Source: a bacterium (GTDB taxonomy: Bacteria; Chloroflexota; Dormibacteria; Aeolococcales; Bog-877). Taken from it: DNA of 32,068 nt. The stretch lies in the NCBI GenBank assembly GCA_021802045.1, contig JAKABB010000023.1, forward strand, positions 1 to 32,068, written 5' to 3'. The notes under the pieces are model-generated. The model ran no database searches. It saw nothing but the letters and a program-made list of their open reading frames with translations, and had not been told where the DNA came from. A program made the position numbers and the translations under genes. Positions 1 to 7,675 of the stretch are shown in pieces; position 1 is the first letter of the stretch, and every line of letters begins with the position of its first letter.

Positions 1-600
1 CCCTCGACCGTGGTCCTCCCAGGCCGAGCCACCAAGATCCCTGCGCCCCGAGCTCAGCTTCTGGCGTCCCCCTCCGGGCGCCTGCCCCCTCCAGACCCAG
101 GACAGAACTTATGGCGACCGGCTTAGGCCCGTTGCCAGACGGTCTGTCGCGGGACCGAGCGCGGGAGGGGTCCGGCACGCCCGGCGTAGGCCCCCGGCAG
201 TTGACTCGGGCGGGGCGCGCCCGGCCATCGGGTCGCCCGGATCCGAGACGGTGCCGAAGGCCTGGCCGCGCCGGGCGGCCTGCTGCTGGAGCGCCGGCCC
301 CGCGTGAACGCCGCGTGAGAGGGCTGCGCCACCGGTGGGGCGGATGCGTCGAGGGGCAGCCGGATGACCATCGCCGGGCGCGCGCCGCCAGACCATCCCG
401 CGGTTCGGGCCACGGTGGCGTTAGGCGGCCGCCGGCGTCTCGATCAGCCCCGGCGGTCTACCCGATGGCGGCCCATGCGTTTGCCGCCCCGACCGGTCGC
501 GCCTGCCCACGCTCGGACCACCGGACCCGCCCCTTCAGGCGGCCCCGACGGTGCGACACCACTCCTACCGCGCTGGGCCTCTCTCACCCCCGGGCCTCTC
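1..600. other. No supported gene (intergenic or eroded)
   Basis: I see no supportable gene here. Open frames exist on both strands, as expected at this GC content. None has a recognisable domain, a convincing ribosome-binding site or a protein-like composition: the translations are rich in Arg, Pro, Gly and Ala. No intrinsic terminator is visible after ribF. The only structured feature is a 17-bp tandem duplication at 575-608, described separately. The stretch could be spacer, an eroded gene or the 3' end of an unrecognised gene that continues outside the window. Confidence 0.5.
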
Positions 601-608
601 TCACCCCC
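575..608. repeat. 17-bp tandem duplication across the ribF stop codon
   Basis: The 17-mer GGGCCTCTCTCACCCCC occurs twice back to back at 575-591 and 592-608. On the minus strand the upstream copy supplies the ribF stop codon TGA at 603-601. The second copy lies just beyond it. Confidence 0.9.
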
Positions 609-1554
609 GGACCGCCTCCGCCCCGGGGGCGAACCAGGCCCGGGCCCGCGCCACGTCCCGCCCCATCTGGGCGATCAGTTCGGCGTCGGACGCGAAGACG
701 GCCTCATCCCGCAGCCAGGCGAGGCAGTCGACGGCCACCCGCTGCCCGTACAGGTTCCCCGGGTCGTCTAGGCAATGGGCCTCGACCTGCGGGGCTCCCG
801 CGCCGAAGTGGGGCCGCACGCCGACATTGCCGGCAGCCTCGTGCCAGCGCCCGCCGGCGTCGCGCAGCCGCATGACGTACACCCCGCGTCGTGGCAGCGC
901 CTGCCCGGGCAGCAGGCGCAAGTTGGCGGTGGGGAAGCCCAGCCTCCGCCCCAGCGCCCGCCCCGGCACCACCCACCCGGCCAGGCGCAGCGGCCGGCCG
1001 AGGAGGTCGGCCGCGGTCTCCAGGTCACCCGCGGCCACCACCTGCCGCACCCGGCTGCTGCTGATACGCTCGCCCCCCGCCAGAGCCGGATCGACCACGA
1101 CCACCCGGTACCCGTGGACGCGGCCATCAGCCTCCAGCATCGCCACCGTTCCCCGGCGACGGTAGCCGAAGGCGAACCCCGGCCCCACGACCAGCGCCGC
1201 CAGCCGGTGGGCGGCTCGGAGTCTGGCGAGGAACAGCTCCGGTTCGAGGCGCATCGTGGCCGGCGTGAACTCCACCACACGCAGCCGGTCGACCCCAGCC
1301 CCCTCCAGCAGGTCGCGCTTGGCGTCCAGCGGACTGAGGAGTGCCGGGGCTGGGCCCCCGCCGACCACCGCGCGCGGATGGGGCTCGAAGGTCACCACGA
1401 CGGTGTGCCCCGCCAGCGGCGCGGCCGCCGCCCGGGCCGCCTGGATGATGGCCAGGTGGCCCCGATGGACGCCGTCGAAGTTGCCGATGGTGGCCACCAC
1501 GGAAGGCCCCTCTGGGCTGCCGCCGGGGAGCGGCAACCCGACCGAGACCTCCAT
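601..1554 (-). CDS. ribF: Bifunctional riboflavin kinase / FAD synthetase
   Basis: Makes FMN and then FAD from riboflavin and ATP in the cytosol. The 317-residue length is normal for the family. The N-terminal adenylyltransferase domain has the nucleotide-binding motif NFDGVHRGH (about residues 25-33) and ISSSRVR (about 164-170). The C-terminal flavokinase domain begins at GRALGRRLGFPTANL (about 198-212). I chose the ATG at 1554 because a GAGGG sequence lies about 8 nt upstream and the protein then begins just ahead of the family core. It follows truB after 23 nt and is the last gene of the rimP-to-ribF operon; truB-ribF is a very common pair. The stop codon lies inside a 17-bp tandem duplication. 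Identification is firm. Confidence 0.96.
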   Translation of the reverse strand: MEVSVGLPLPGGSPEGPSVVATIGNFDGVHRGHLAIIQAARAAAAPLAGHTVVVTFEPHPRAVVGGGPAPALLSPLDAKRDLLEGAGVDRLRVVEFTPATMRLEPELFLARLRAAHRLAALVVGPGFAFGYRRRGTVAMLEADGRVHGYRVVVVDPALAGGERISSSRVRQVVAAGDLETAADLLGRPLRLAGWVVPGRALGRRLGFPTANLRLLPGQALPRRGVYVMRLRDAGGRWHEAAGNVGVRPHFGAGAPQVEAHCLDDPGNLYGQRVAVDCLAWLRDEAVFASDAELIAQMGRDVARARAWFAPGAEAVRG

Positions 1555-1577
1555 CTCAGTGGCCCTCGGTCCCGTCG

Positions 1578-2510
1578 TCAGCCAGCACCCGCCACCAGCA
1601 CCTTGGTCGGCCGCAGGTGGGCCCCGCGCACCTCCCCGAGGGCCAGCAGACGGCCGTCGGGGCCATGGGCCCGGACCTCGGTCCCCGCCGGGACCGCCGG
1701 TGGCTGGGCCAGCCACGTCCCCTGGCCCCGCCGAATGGCGGAGGCGCCGGCGGGCAACAGGTCGACGCGAGGCAGGCTGAGGACGGCCAGCTCCATGGGC
1801 AGCAGCAGGGTCGAGGGATCCGGTGCGGCCTCCAGCGCCTCCAGCGAGACCGCCGACTCCAGCAGGAAGGGCCCGTAGGCGGTTCGCTCCAGCCAGGCCA
1901 GGAGGCCACCCACCCCAAGGCGGTCTCCGAGGTCCGAGGCCAGCACGCGCAGGTAGGTGCCCCGGTGGCACTCGACCGTCACCTCGGCCTCCGCGGTGGG
2001 GCCAGGCCGAAACGCCATCAGGTCGATGGAGAGGATGTGGACGACGCGGGCGGCCCGCTCGACCTCCATCCCCTGTCGTGCCAACTCGTACAGGTGGCGG
2101 CCCTCGTGACGGACGGCGGAGTGCATCGGGGGCACCTGCTCGATCCGCCCGACGAACCCCTGCAGCGCCTCCGCCACCACCTCCCGGGTCAGGTGGCTGG
2201 CGTCCGCCCCCGGGGTGATGGTCCCCTCCAGGTCACCGGTGTCGCTGCGCTCCCCGAGGCGCAGGCGGGCGTGATAGGTCTTCGGCTCCCGCAGCAGGTA
2301 GTCCACCAGGCGGGTCGCCCGCCCCAGGCAGATCGGCAACACACCGGTGGCCGCCGGATCCAGGGTGCCAGCATGGCCCACATGCCGCTCATCCAGCGCC
2401 CGGCGCACCATCCGGACCACCTGGAACGAGGTCATCCCGGCCGGCTTGGCGATGTTGAGGATGCCAGACACGGTCAGGGACCGCGGAGACCAGGCGCGAG
2501 TCGCGGTCAC
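1578..2510 (-). CDS. truB: tRNA pseudouridine(55) synthase
   Basis: Isomerises U55 in the T-loop of tRNAs. The conserved opening GILNIAKPAGMTS (about residues 16-28) is followed by HAGTLDPAATGVLP, where the Asp of GTLDP (about residue 51) is the catalytic nucleophile. The C-terminal part (about 240-310) looks like a PUA-type RNA-binding region. The GTG at 2510 overlaps the nrnA stop as GTGA and gives 310 residues. A second GTG at 2471 would put the start 3 residues before GILNI, closer to most family members. Neither has a strong Shine-Dalgarno sequence, so the first 13 residues are uncertain. It sits between nrnA and ribF, the usual neighbourhood. Confidence 0.95.
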   Translation of the reverse strand: MTATRAWSPRSLTVSGILNIAKPAGMTSFQVVRMVRRALDERHVGHAGTLDPAATGVLPICLGRATRLVDYLLREPKTYHARLRLGERSDTGDLEGTITPGADASHLTREVVAEALQGFVGRIEQVPPMHSAVRHEGRHLYELARQGMEVERAARVVHILSIDLMAFRPGPTAEAEVTVECHRGTYLRVLASDLGDRLGVGGLLAWLERTAYGPFLLESAVSLEALEAAPDPSTLLLPMELAVLSLPRVDLLPAGASAIRRGQGTWLAQPPAVPAGTEVRAHGPDGRLLALGEVRGAHLRPTKVLVAGAG

Positions 2511-3487
2511 GTTCCGGCCACGGTCGCCGCGTCACGGGCGGCGTCCAGGACCAACGCCTCGACCTCATCGATGGGCAGTGACATCTCGATTCCGGCGGCC
2601 CGAGCATGCCCGCCGCCCCCGAACTGTCCGGCCAGCTCGTGGGCCGCCACCGGGGCCCTGGTCCGCAGGCTGACCTTGGTCAGGCCGGGCTCGACCTCCT
2701 TGAAGAGGAGGGCGCAGCGCATGGTGTCGAGACTCTGCAACTGGTCGATGATCCCCTCCGACTGCTCCAGGATGGCCCCGGTGGCCCGCAGAGTGGACTG
2801 GCGCACCTCGCTCCAGATGAGACGATCGTCGCACTCGTAGCGACTGGCCGCGGCGGTGGCGGCATGCAGCCGCAGGGTGGAGGCCGAGAGCGACTTGTAG
2901 CTCTTGAGGGCGACCCAGGCCGGGTCGGCGCCCAGCCGCGCCAGCGCTGCCCCAATCTCCAGGGTCACCGCGGTGGTGTTGCCGTGGCGGAAGCCTCCGG
3001 TGTCGGTGAAGAGGGCCGCGTAGAGGTTGGTGGCCGTCGGCACCGTGATCTCCAGCCCCCACTCCTGGAAGAGGCGGTAGACGATCTCGCCAGTGGCCGC
3101 CGCGTCGGGCCGGACCAGGTGCAGGGTACCGAACCCCTCGTTGCTGAGGTGATGGTCGATCACCACCACTGCCGGGGCCCGCTCGATCCGGGCCCGCAGG
3201 TTGCCGAACCGGGCCGGGCTGCCGGCGTCGAAGGCGAAGACCACGGCGTCCTCCGGGGCTTCGGTGCGGTTGACCTCCGCGTAGCCGGGGAGATGGTCCA
3301 GCAGGGTAGGCAGCGGCTCCGGCACCCAGGGGTCGGCCTGACGCCCCAGCCCGCGCAGGACCTCGGTGAAGGCCAGCACGCTGCCCAGGGAGTCGGCATC
3401 CGCGTCCTTGTGACCGACGCACATGAAGTGCTGGTGGCTCTCGACCAGGGCGCGGATGGCGGCCGACGTGCCCTCGCCACCGCTCAT
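2507..3487 (-). CDS. nrnA: Bifunctional oligoribonuclease / pAp phosphatase (DHH family)
   Basis: Degrades very short RNA oligomers to mononucleotides and, in characterised homologues, dephosphorylates 3'-phosphoadenosine 5'-phosphate. The protein has 326 residues. The N-terminal DHH domain shows HKDADADSLGS (about 26-36, metal ligands H26, D28, D30) and VVVIDHHLSNEG with the DHH motif at about 111-113. The C-terminal DHHA1 domain carries GQFGGGGHARAAG (about 285-297). The ATG at 3487 overlaps the rbfA stop as ATGA. The location between rbfA and truB is conserved in many Gram-positive and Chloroflexota genomes. Confidence 0.94.
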   Translation of the reverse strand: MSGGEGTSAAIRALVESHQHFMCVGHKDADADSLGSVLAFTEVLRGLGRQADPWVPEPLPTLLDHLPGYAEVNRTEAPEDAVVFAFDAGSPARFGNLRARIERAPAVVVIDHHLSNEGFGTLHLVRPDAAATGEIVYRLFQEWGLEITVPTATNLYAALFTDTGGFRHGNTTAVTLEIGAALARLGADPAWVALKSYKSLSASTLRLHAATAAASRYECDDRLIWSEVRQSTLRATGAILEQSEGIIDQLQSLDTMRCALLFKEVEPGLTKVSLRTRAPVAAHELAGQFGGGGHARAAGIEMSLPIDEVEALVLDAARDAATVAGT

Positions 3488-3861
3488 GGCTGCCCCTCCG
3501 CGGAGGGACCCGGCTCCCCCGGCTCCAGCTCCGCCAGGATGCGGCTGACCCGCACCGCGTAGCCGATCGACTCGTCCAGCTGGAAGCGCAGCTGAGGGAC
3601 TCGGCGCAGGTGCGGGAGACGGTCCCGCAGGCGACCGCGCAGGAAGCCGGCCATGCGCTGCAGGCGGGCCACCGCAGCACGGCGCAGCGCCTCATCCTCC
3701 CCCAGGACGCTGATCCGCACCCGGGCCTGGCCCAAGTCGGCGCTGCAGGAGACCGCGACCACCCCGACCGCGCCGACGTTGGGGTCCTTGACGTCGCGAC
3801 GCAGGACCTCGGCCAGCTCCTGGCGCAGCTGCGCGTTGACCCGCTCCACACGATGGTCCAT
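3484..3861 (-). CDS. rbfA: 30S ribosome-binding factor A
   Basis: Helps late 16S rRNA 5'-end maturation and cold adaptation of the 30S subunit. The protein has 125 residues, typical for RbfA, and opens MDHRVERVNAQLRQELAEVL, with the family segment RDVKDPNVGAVGV shortly after. A single KH-like fold is expected. I chose the ATG at 3861 because GGGGAGGA lies 5 nt upstream (3874-3867). A GTG at 3921 would overlap the infB stop as GTGA and add 20 Ala-rich residues not typical of the family. A 56-nt gap to infB is therefore likely. The operon order infB-rbfA-nrnA-truB-ribF is classic. Confidence 0.93.
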   Translation of the reverse strand: MDHRVERVNAQLRQELAEVLRRDVKDPNVGAVGVVAVSCSADLGQARVRISVLGEDEALRRAAVARLQRMAGFLRGRLRDRLPHLRRVPQLRFQLDESIGYAVRVSRILAELEPGEPGPSAEGQP

Positions 3862-3917
3862 CGGCGTCCTCCCCGCGTGCCGGCCGGCGGCGGCGGCGGT
3901 CGCGATCCAGGCTGTCG

Positions 3918-5669
3918 TCACGCGTTGCGCTGCTCGACGACGAAGGCTTCGAGGAGGTCGCCTTCCTGGAAGTCCTGGAAGTCGGCGATCTCGATGCCGC
4001 AGTCGTAGCCCTGGGCCACCTCGCGGACGTCATCCTTGAAGCGCCGCAGGGAGGCGACCTTGCTCCGCTGCAGCTCGCGCCCGTCACGGCGGATGGAGAG
4101 CACGGCGTCCCGCACCACCTTGCCCTCGGTGACGTGAGAGCCGGCGATGAAGCCGATCTTGGGGACCTTGATGCGCATCCGGACCTCGGCCCGACCCACG
4201 AAGACCTCCTCGAAGGTCGGGGCATGCATGCCCCGAACCGCGCGCTCGATGTCCTCCGTGATCTGGTAGACCACGTCGTAGGTGCGCACGTCGACCCCGC
4301 CCCGGTCGGCAGCGGCGCGGGCATTGGGCTCGGGTCGCACGTTGTAGCCGATGACGATCGCGTTGGCGGCGGCCGCCAGGTCGACGTCGGTCTCGGTGAT
4401 GGGGCCGACCCCCTCGAAGACCAGCCGCAGGCGCACCAGCGAGTCCTCGAACCGCAGCAGCACCCCCCGCAGCGCCTCCAGCTCCCCCTGGCTGTCGGCC
4501 TTGAGGACCAGGGCCAGGTCCTGGACCCCCGATCCCGCCTGCCGGCCGATGTCCGCCAGGCTGACCCGCCGGGCATCCTGCGAGCGCTGGTCGGCGGCGC
4601 CCCGGTTCCGATCGGCGATGCTCTTCGACTGACGCTCGCTCTCCGCGGCCAGGAACCGATCGCCGGCCCGGACCACCTCCGGCATGCCCGCGACGACCAC
4701 CGGGATCCCCGGGCCCGCCGACTGGACCCGCCGACCGCGATCGTCGGTCAGCGACTGCACGCGGCCGGCCACCGGGCCAACCACGAAGAAGTCGCGCACC
4801 CGCAGGGTTCCGTTCTGGACCAGGACGGTGGCCACCGGGCCGCGCCCCCGTTCGAGGTGGGCATCGATCACCGTCCCCTCGGCCAGCCGGTCGGGGTTGG
4901 CCCGCGGCTCCCGCAGATCGGTCACCAGCAGGATCATCTCCAGGAGGTGGTCGATCCCCTCGCCGCTGCGAGCCGACACCGGCACCGCCACCACCTCGCC
5001 CCCGTACTCCTCGACCACGATCCCCCGCTCGGTGAGCTGCTGCTTGACCCGATCAGGGTTGGCATCGTCGCGGTCGATCTTGTTGATGGCCACCAGGATC
5101 GTCACCCCCGCCTGCTTGGCGTGCTGGATGGCCTCGTCGGTCTGGGGCATGATGCCGTCATCCGCGGCAACCACCAAGACCGCCAGGTCGGTGACGTTGG
5201 CGCCCCGGGCCCGCATGGCCGTGAAGGCGGCATGACCCGGGGTGTCGATGAACGTGACCGGCCGCCCGCCCACATCCACGGTGTAGGCCCCGATCCGCTG
5301 CGTGATCCCCCCAGCCTCCCCCGCCGCCACCTGGGTGTGCCGGATCGCGTCCAGGAGGCTGGTCTTCCCATGGTCCACGTGGCCCAGGACGGTCACCACC
5401 GGTGGGCGCGTCCGGAGCTCGCCCTCCTCCTCCCGCGTCAGGTCTGGAGCCTCGCCGGCCACCCCGGTGACCGTCTCCGCCTCGGCCCGCAGCACCTCCA
5501 TCCCGAGCTGCTGGGCCGCCAGCCCGGCGGTCTCGAAGTCCACGCTCTGATTGATCGTGGCCAGGATGCGGTGCTGCAGAAGGGCCTTGGAGACCTCTGC
5601 GGGTGGAACCCCGAGGGCCTGGGCGAGCTCCTTGACCGTCAGGCGGGGGGGCAGGGCGACCTGCTTCAC
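3918..5669 (-). CDS. infB: Translation initiation factor IF-2
   Basis: GTPase that delivers initiator tRNA to the 30S subunit and promotes subunit joining. A short IF2_N region (about residues 8-60, [21 protein letters not shown]) precedes the G domain: P-loop GHVDHGKT (96-103), DTPGH (142-146) and NKID (196-199). Domains II, III and the C-terminal fMet-tRNA-binding domain follow and end in FVVEQRNA. At 583 residues it is a short IF-2 without the long N-terminal extension of Enterobacteria. The GTG at 5669 overlaps the ylxR stop as GTGA. A GGAGGA lies about 15 nt upstream of that GTG, rather far. An ATC 9 nt further upstream would suit that site better but is an unusual start. Identification is certain; the first residues are less so. 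Confidence 0.97.
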   Translation of the reverse strand: MKQVALPPRLTVKELAQALGVPPAEVSKALLQHRILATINQSVDFETAGLAAQQLGMEVLRAEAETVTGVAGEAPDLTREEEGELRTRPPVVTVLGHVDHGKTSLLDAIRHTQVAAGEAGGITQRIGAYTVDVGGRPVTFIDTPGHAAFTAMRARGANVTDLAVLVVAADDGIMPQTDEAIQHAKQAGVTILVAINKIDRDDANPDRVKQQLTERGIVVEEYGGEVVAVPVSARSGEGIDHLLEMILLVTDLREPRANPDRLAEGTVIDAHLERGRGPVATVLVQNGTLRVRDFFVVGPVAGRVQSLTDDRGRRVQSAGPGIPVVVAGMPEVVRAGDRFLAAESERQSKSIADRNRGAADQRSQDARRVSLADIGRQAGSGVQDLALVLKADSQGELEALRGVLLRFEDSLVRLRLVFEGVGPITETDVDLAAAANAIVIGYNVRPEPNARAAADRGGVDVRTYDVVYQITEDIERAVRGMHAPTFEEVFVGRAEVRMRIKVPKIGFIAGSHVTEGKVVRDAVLSIRRDGRELQRSKVASLRRFKDDVREVAQGYDCGIEIADFQDFQEGDLLEAFVVEQRNA

Positions 5670-5995
5670 AGTGGCGATGGCCTGTCCTCCAGGGGAAGGG
5701 ATGACGACGGAGAGCGAGAGGCGAGAAGGCCCTGCAGAGCGGCGCTCACCCGCTCGGCGTCGACGCTGGTGGGCGAGATCCGCAGAGCCCGGGCGACCGC
5801 TCGCCGACGCCGGGCCCGCTCCCAGCACCCCATGGTCGCACAGACGTAGGCTCCACGGCCGGGCCCCCGCCGCCCGGGGGGCTCCACCGCCACCTGCCCG
5901 TCCCGCCAGGCGAGCCGCATCAGGCCCTCCTGGGGCAGGGCCCTCCGGCAGCCAAGGCAGGTGCGCTGCGGCCGCGCCGCCCGGGCCCCGCTCAC
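5666..5995 (-). CDS. ylxR: YlxR-family RNA-binding protein (DUF448)
   Basis: Small protein of the nusA-infB operon. The family is thought to bind nucleic acid, and one characterised member affects RNase P activity. It has 109 residues. The family signature RTCLGCR (11-17, Cys 13 and Cys 16) and GRGAYVC (46-52) are both present. Because the tail is Ser-rich, the C-terminal third is less conserved. The GTG at 5995 overlaps the nusA stop as GTGA, and its own stop overlaps the infB GTG. Its presence between nusA and infB is standard in Gram-positive-type genomes. The usual companion L7Ae-like gene is absent here. Confidence 0.92.
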   Translation of the reverse strand: MSGARAARPQRTCLGCRRALPQEGLMRLAWRDGQVAVEPPGRRGPGRGAYVCATMGCWERARRRRAVARALRISPTSVDAERVSAALQGLLASRSPSSSLPLEDRPSPL

Positions 5996-7080
5996 CCCGG
6001 CGCCTCGGCACGGATGTCGATCCGCCACCCGGTCAGGCGTGCCGCCAGCCGGGCGTTCTGGCCCCCGCGCCCGATCGCCAGGGTCAACTGGCCCGGCAGC
6101 GTCAGGACCCGGGCCCGGTGCGCCGCCTGCTCGAGATCGACGGCGGTCACCAGCGCCGGCGCCAGCGCCCGCCGCACGAAGACTGCCGGGTCCTCGTCGA
6201 AGGCGACCACGTCCACCCGCTCCGGCGCGATCTCCGCGGCCACCACCCGGATCCGGACCCCGCGCGGGCCCACGCAGGCGCCCACTGGGTCGATACCCGC
6301 GCGCCGTGACTCCACCGCCACCTTGGCCCGCTGGCCGGGCTCGCGCACGAGGGCTCGCACCACCACCAACCCCGCCGCGACCTCGGGCACCTCGGCCTCC
6401 AGCAGGCGCAGGAGCAGGCTGTGATGGGCTCGCGAGACCACCACCGTGGCCCGCGCCGCCCCGCGGCCGGGGTGGACCTCCAGCAGCACCACCTTGAGGT
6501 GGCGCCCGGGCGTGACGACCTCCCCCGGCAGCTGCTCCTCGACCGGCAGCACCGCCTCCAGCCGTCCAACCCGGAGATGGACCACGCCGTCCTCGATGCT
6601 CTCGACGATCCCGTCGGCCAGCTCTCCACGCCGAGCCCGCCCCTCGGCCACCGCGCGAGCCCGGTCGGCCTCTCGGACCTCCGTCAGGACCGCGGCCTTC
6701 GCCAGCTGGATCGCGCGCGCCACCACGTCCGGCGGCGGGTCGGCGTCGCGCAGGACCCACGCGCCCGCCTCGGCCCCGGGCTCCAGACTGCGGGCGGCCT
6801 CGACGGTGATCTGTCCGGGCCCGGCCGGCCGGTCCGCGACCACCAGGGCCGGGACCCGCAGCCGCAGCCGACCCGAGCCGGCGTCCAGCTCGGCGCGGAC
6901 GCCGCCCGGTCCCCCTTCGGTCCGCTCCCAGGCGGTGGCCAGCGCCCGCTCCACCACCGCGATCAGGGTGGCGTCGCTGACCCCGTGGGCCTCCCGCAGG
7001 AGCGCCAGCGCCGCGGCCAGCTCGATCCCGTCGGGCCCCAGCGCCCGGCGCGGGACCGCGGCCCGCCCACCCCGTGTCAC
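5992..7080 (-). CDS. nusA: Transcription termination/antitermination factor NusA
   Basis: Binds RNA polymerase and nascent RNA, modulating pausing, termination and rRNA antitermination. It has 362 residues. The N-terminal polymerase-binding domain spans about 15-140, the S1 domain about 153-217 (GELADGIVESIEDGVVHLRV), KH1 about 240-300 with loop GPRG (271-274) and KH2 about 305-360 with GRGGQNARLAARLTGW. It ends right after KH2, so it lacks the C-terminal acidic repeats of Proteobacteria, as in Gram-positive NusA. The GTG at 7080 overlaps the rimP stop as GTGA, and this start matches the family N-terminus. Confidence 0.96.
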   Translation of the reverse strand: MTRGGRAAVPRRALGPDGIELAAALALLREAHGVSDATLIAVVERALATAWERTEGGPGGVRAELDAGSGRLRLRVPALVVADRPAGPGQITVEAARSLEPGAEAGAWVLRDADPPPDVVARAIQLAKAAVLTEVREADRARAVAEGRARRGELADGIVESIEDGVVHLRVGRLEAVLPVEEQLPGEVVTPGRHLKVVLLEVHPGRGAARATVVVSRAHHSLLLRLLEAEVPEVAAGLVVVRALVREPGQRAKVAVESRRAGIDPVGACVGPRGVRIRVVAAEIAPERVDVVAFDEDPAVFVRRALAPALVTAVDLEQAAHRARVLTLPGQLTLAIGRGGQNARLAARLTGWRIDIRAEAPG

Positions 7081-7553
7081 AGATCCACCACCCGGTGGGC
7101 CAGGACCACGGTCTCCCTGGTCACGGCCCGGCGCTCGCTGCGGCCGCGCCCGAGCCGCACCTCCAGCAGGACCTCCGTCGGGCCCAACTCGAGGAGCCGC
7201 CCCTCGAGCACGGTCTCGGCGTCGCCGTCGCGGTGACGCAGCCGCACCCGGTGGCCCACCGCCCGCTCCCAGTCCATCTCCCCCTGGAAGGGCCGCTCGA
7301 TCCCCGGGGAGGAGACCTCCAGGAGGTAGGGGCCGGGAACCGGGTCGGCGGCGTCGAGCAGGGCCGAGATGGCACGGCTCACCGTCCCGCACTCGTCGAG
7401 GGTGATGCCCCCGGGCCGGTCCACGGTCACCAGCAGCCGGCGCTGCCGCCCGTGCGGCCGCCAGCACACCTCCACCAGCTCCACCCCGGCGGCGGCCATC
7501 GGCGCCGTCAGCAGCTCACGGATCTGGTCCGCCGACGCGACCTCAAGCGACAT
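7077..7553 (-). CDS. rimP: Ribosome maturation factor RimP
   Basis: Assists 30S subunit assembly. The protein has 158 residues, normal for the family. The N-terminal domain contains VELVEVCWRPHGRQRRLLVTVDRPGGITLDECGTVSR, matching the RimP alpha/beta domain, followed by the LEVSSPGIERP motif (about residues 79-89) that is diagnostic of the family. The C-terminal part is an SH3-like barrel. The ATG at 7553 gives the expected N-terminus. It is the first gene of the rimP-nusA-ylxR-infB-rbfA-nrnA-truB-ribF operon and is 122 nt downstream of secDF. That gap contains a candidate -10 and a G-rich leader. Confidence 0.95.
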   Translation of the reverse strand: MSLEVASADQIRELLTAPMAAAGVELVEVCWRPHGRQRRLLVTVDRPGGITLDECGTVSRAISALLDAADPVPGPYLLEVSSPGIERPFQGEMDWERAVGHRVRLRHRDGDAETVLEGRLLELGPTEVLLEVRLGRGRSERRAVTRETVVLAHRVVDL

Positions 7554-7563
7554 CGATGCCCGA

Positions 7564-7594
7564 CCCCCGTGGGACCCGCCGACCCCGGAGCCCC
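7564..7594 (-). other. G-quadruplex-capable G-tracts in the rimP leader
   Basis: On the minus (mRNA-sense) strand four G-tracts of 4, 4, 3 and 5 Gs lie at 7594-7591, 7586-7583, 7577-7575 and 7568-7564. They are separated by loops of 4, 5 and 6 nt and end 10 nt before the rimP ATG. The pattern fits the usual G3+N1-7 quadruplex rule. In so GC-rich a genome it may be chance. Confidence 0.4.
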
Positions 7595-7636
7595 GGTACC
7601 GGCCGACTCCTCACCTCCAACGGGAGCCGGGTCCCG

Positions 7637-7642
7637 ATTCTA
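7637..7642 (-). promoter_or_regulatory. Candidate -10 element upstream of rimP
   Basis: TAGAAT on the minus strand, AT-rich within a GC-rich gap, about 84 nt upstream of the rimP ATG. No recognisable -35 hexamer is found 16-19 nt upstream. This is a weak prediction. Confidence 0.35.
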
Positions 7643-7675
7643 CCGCCCGCCCATCGCCCGGCCGGCTGTGTCCCC

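Noticed and set aside
111-875. Plus-strand open frame at the left end
   Set aside because: It overlaps the end of ribF antisense, has no ribosome-binding site at its ATG and no recognisable domain.
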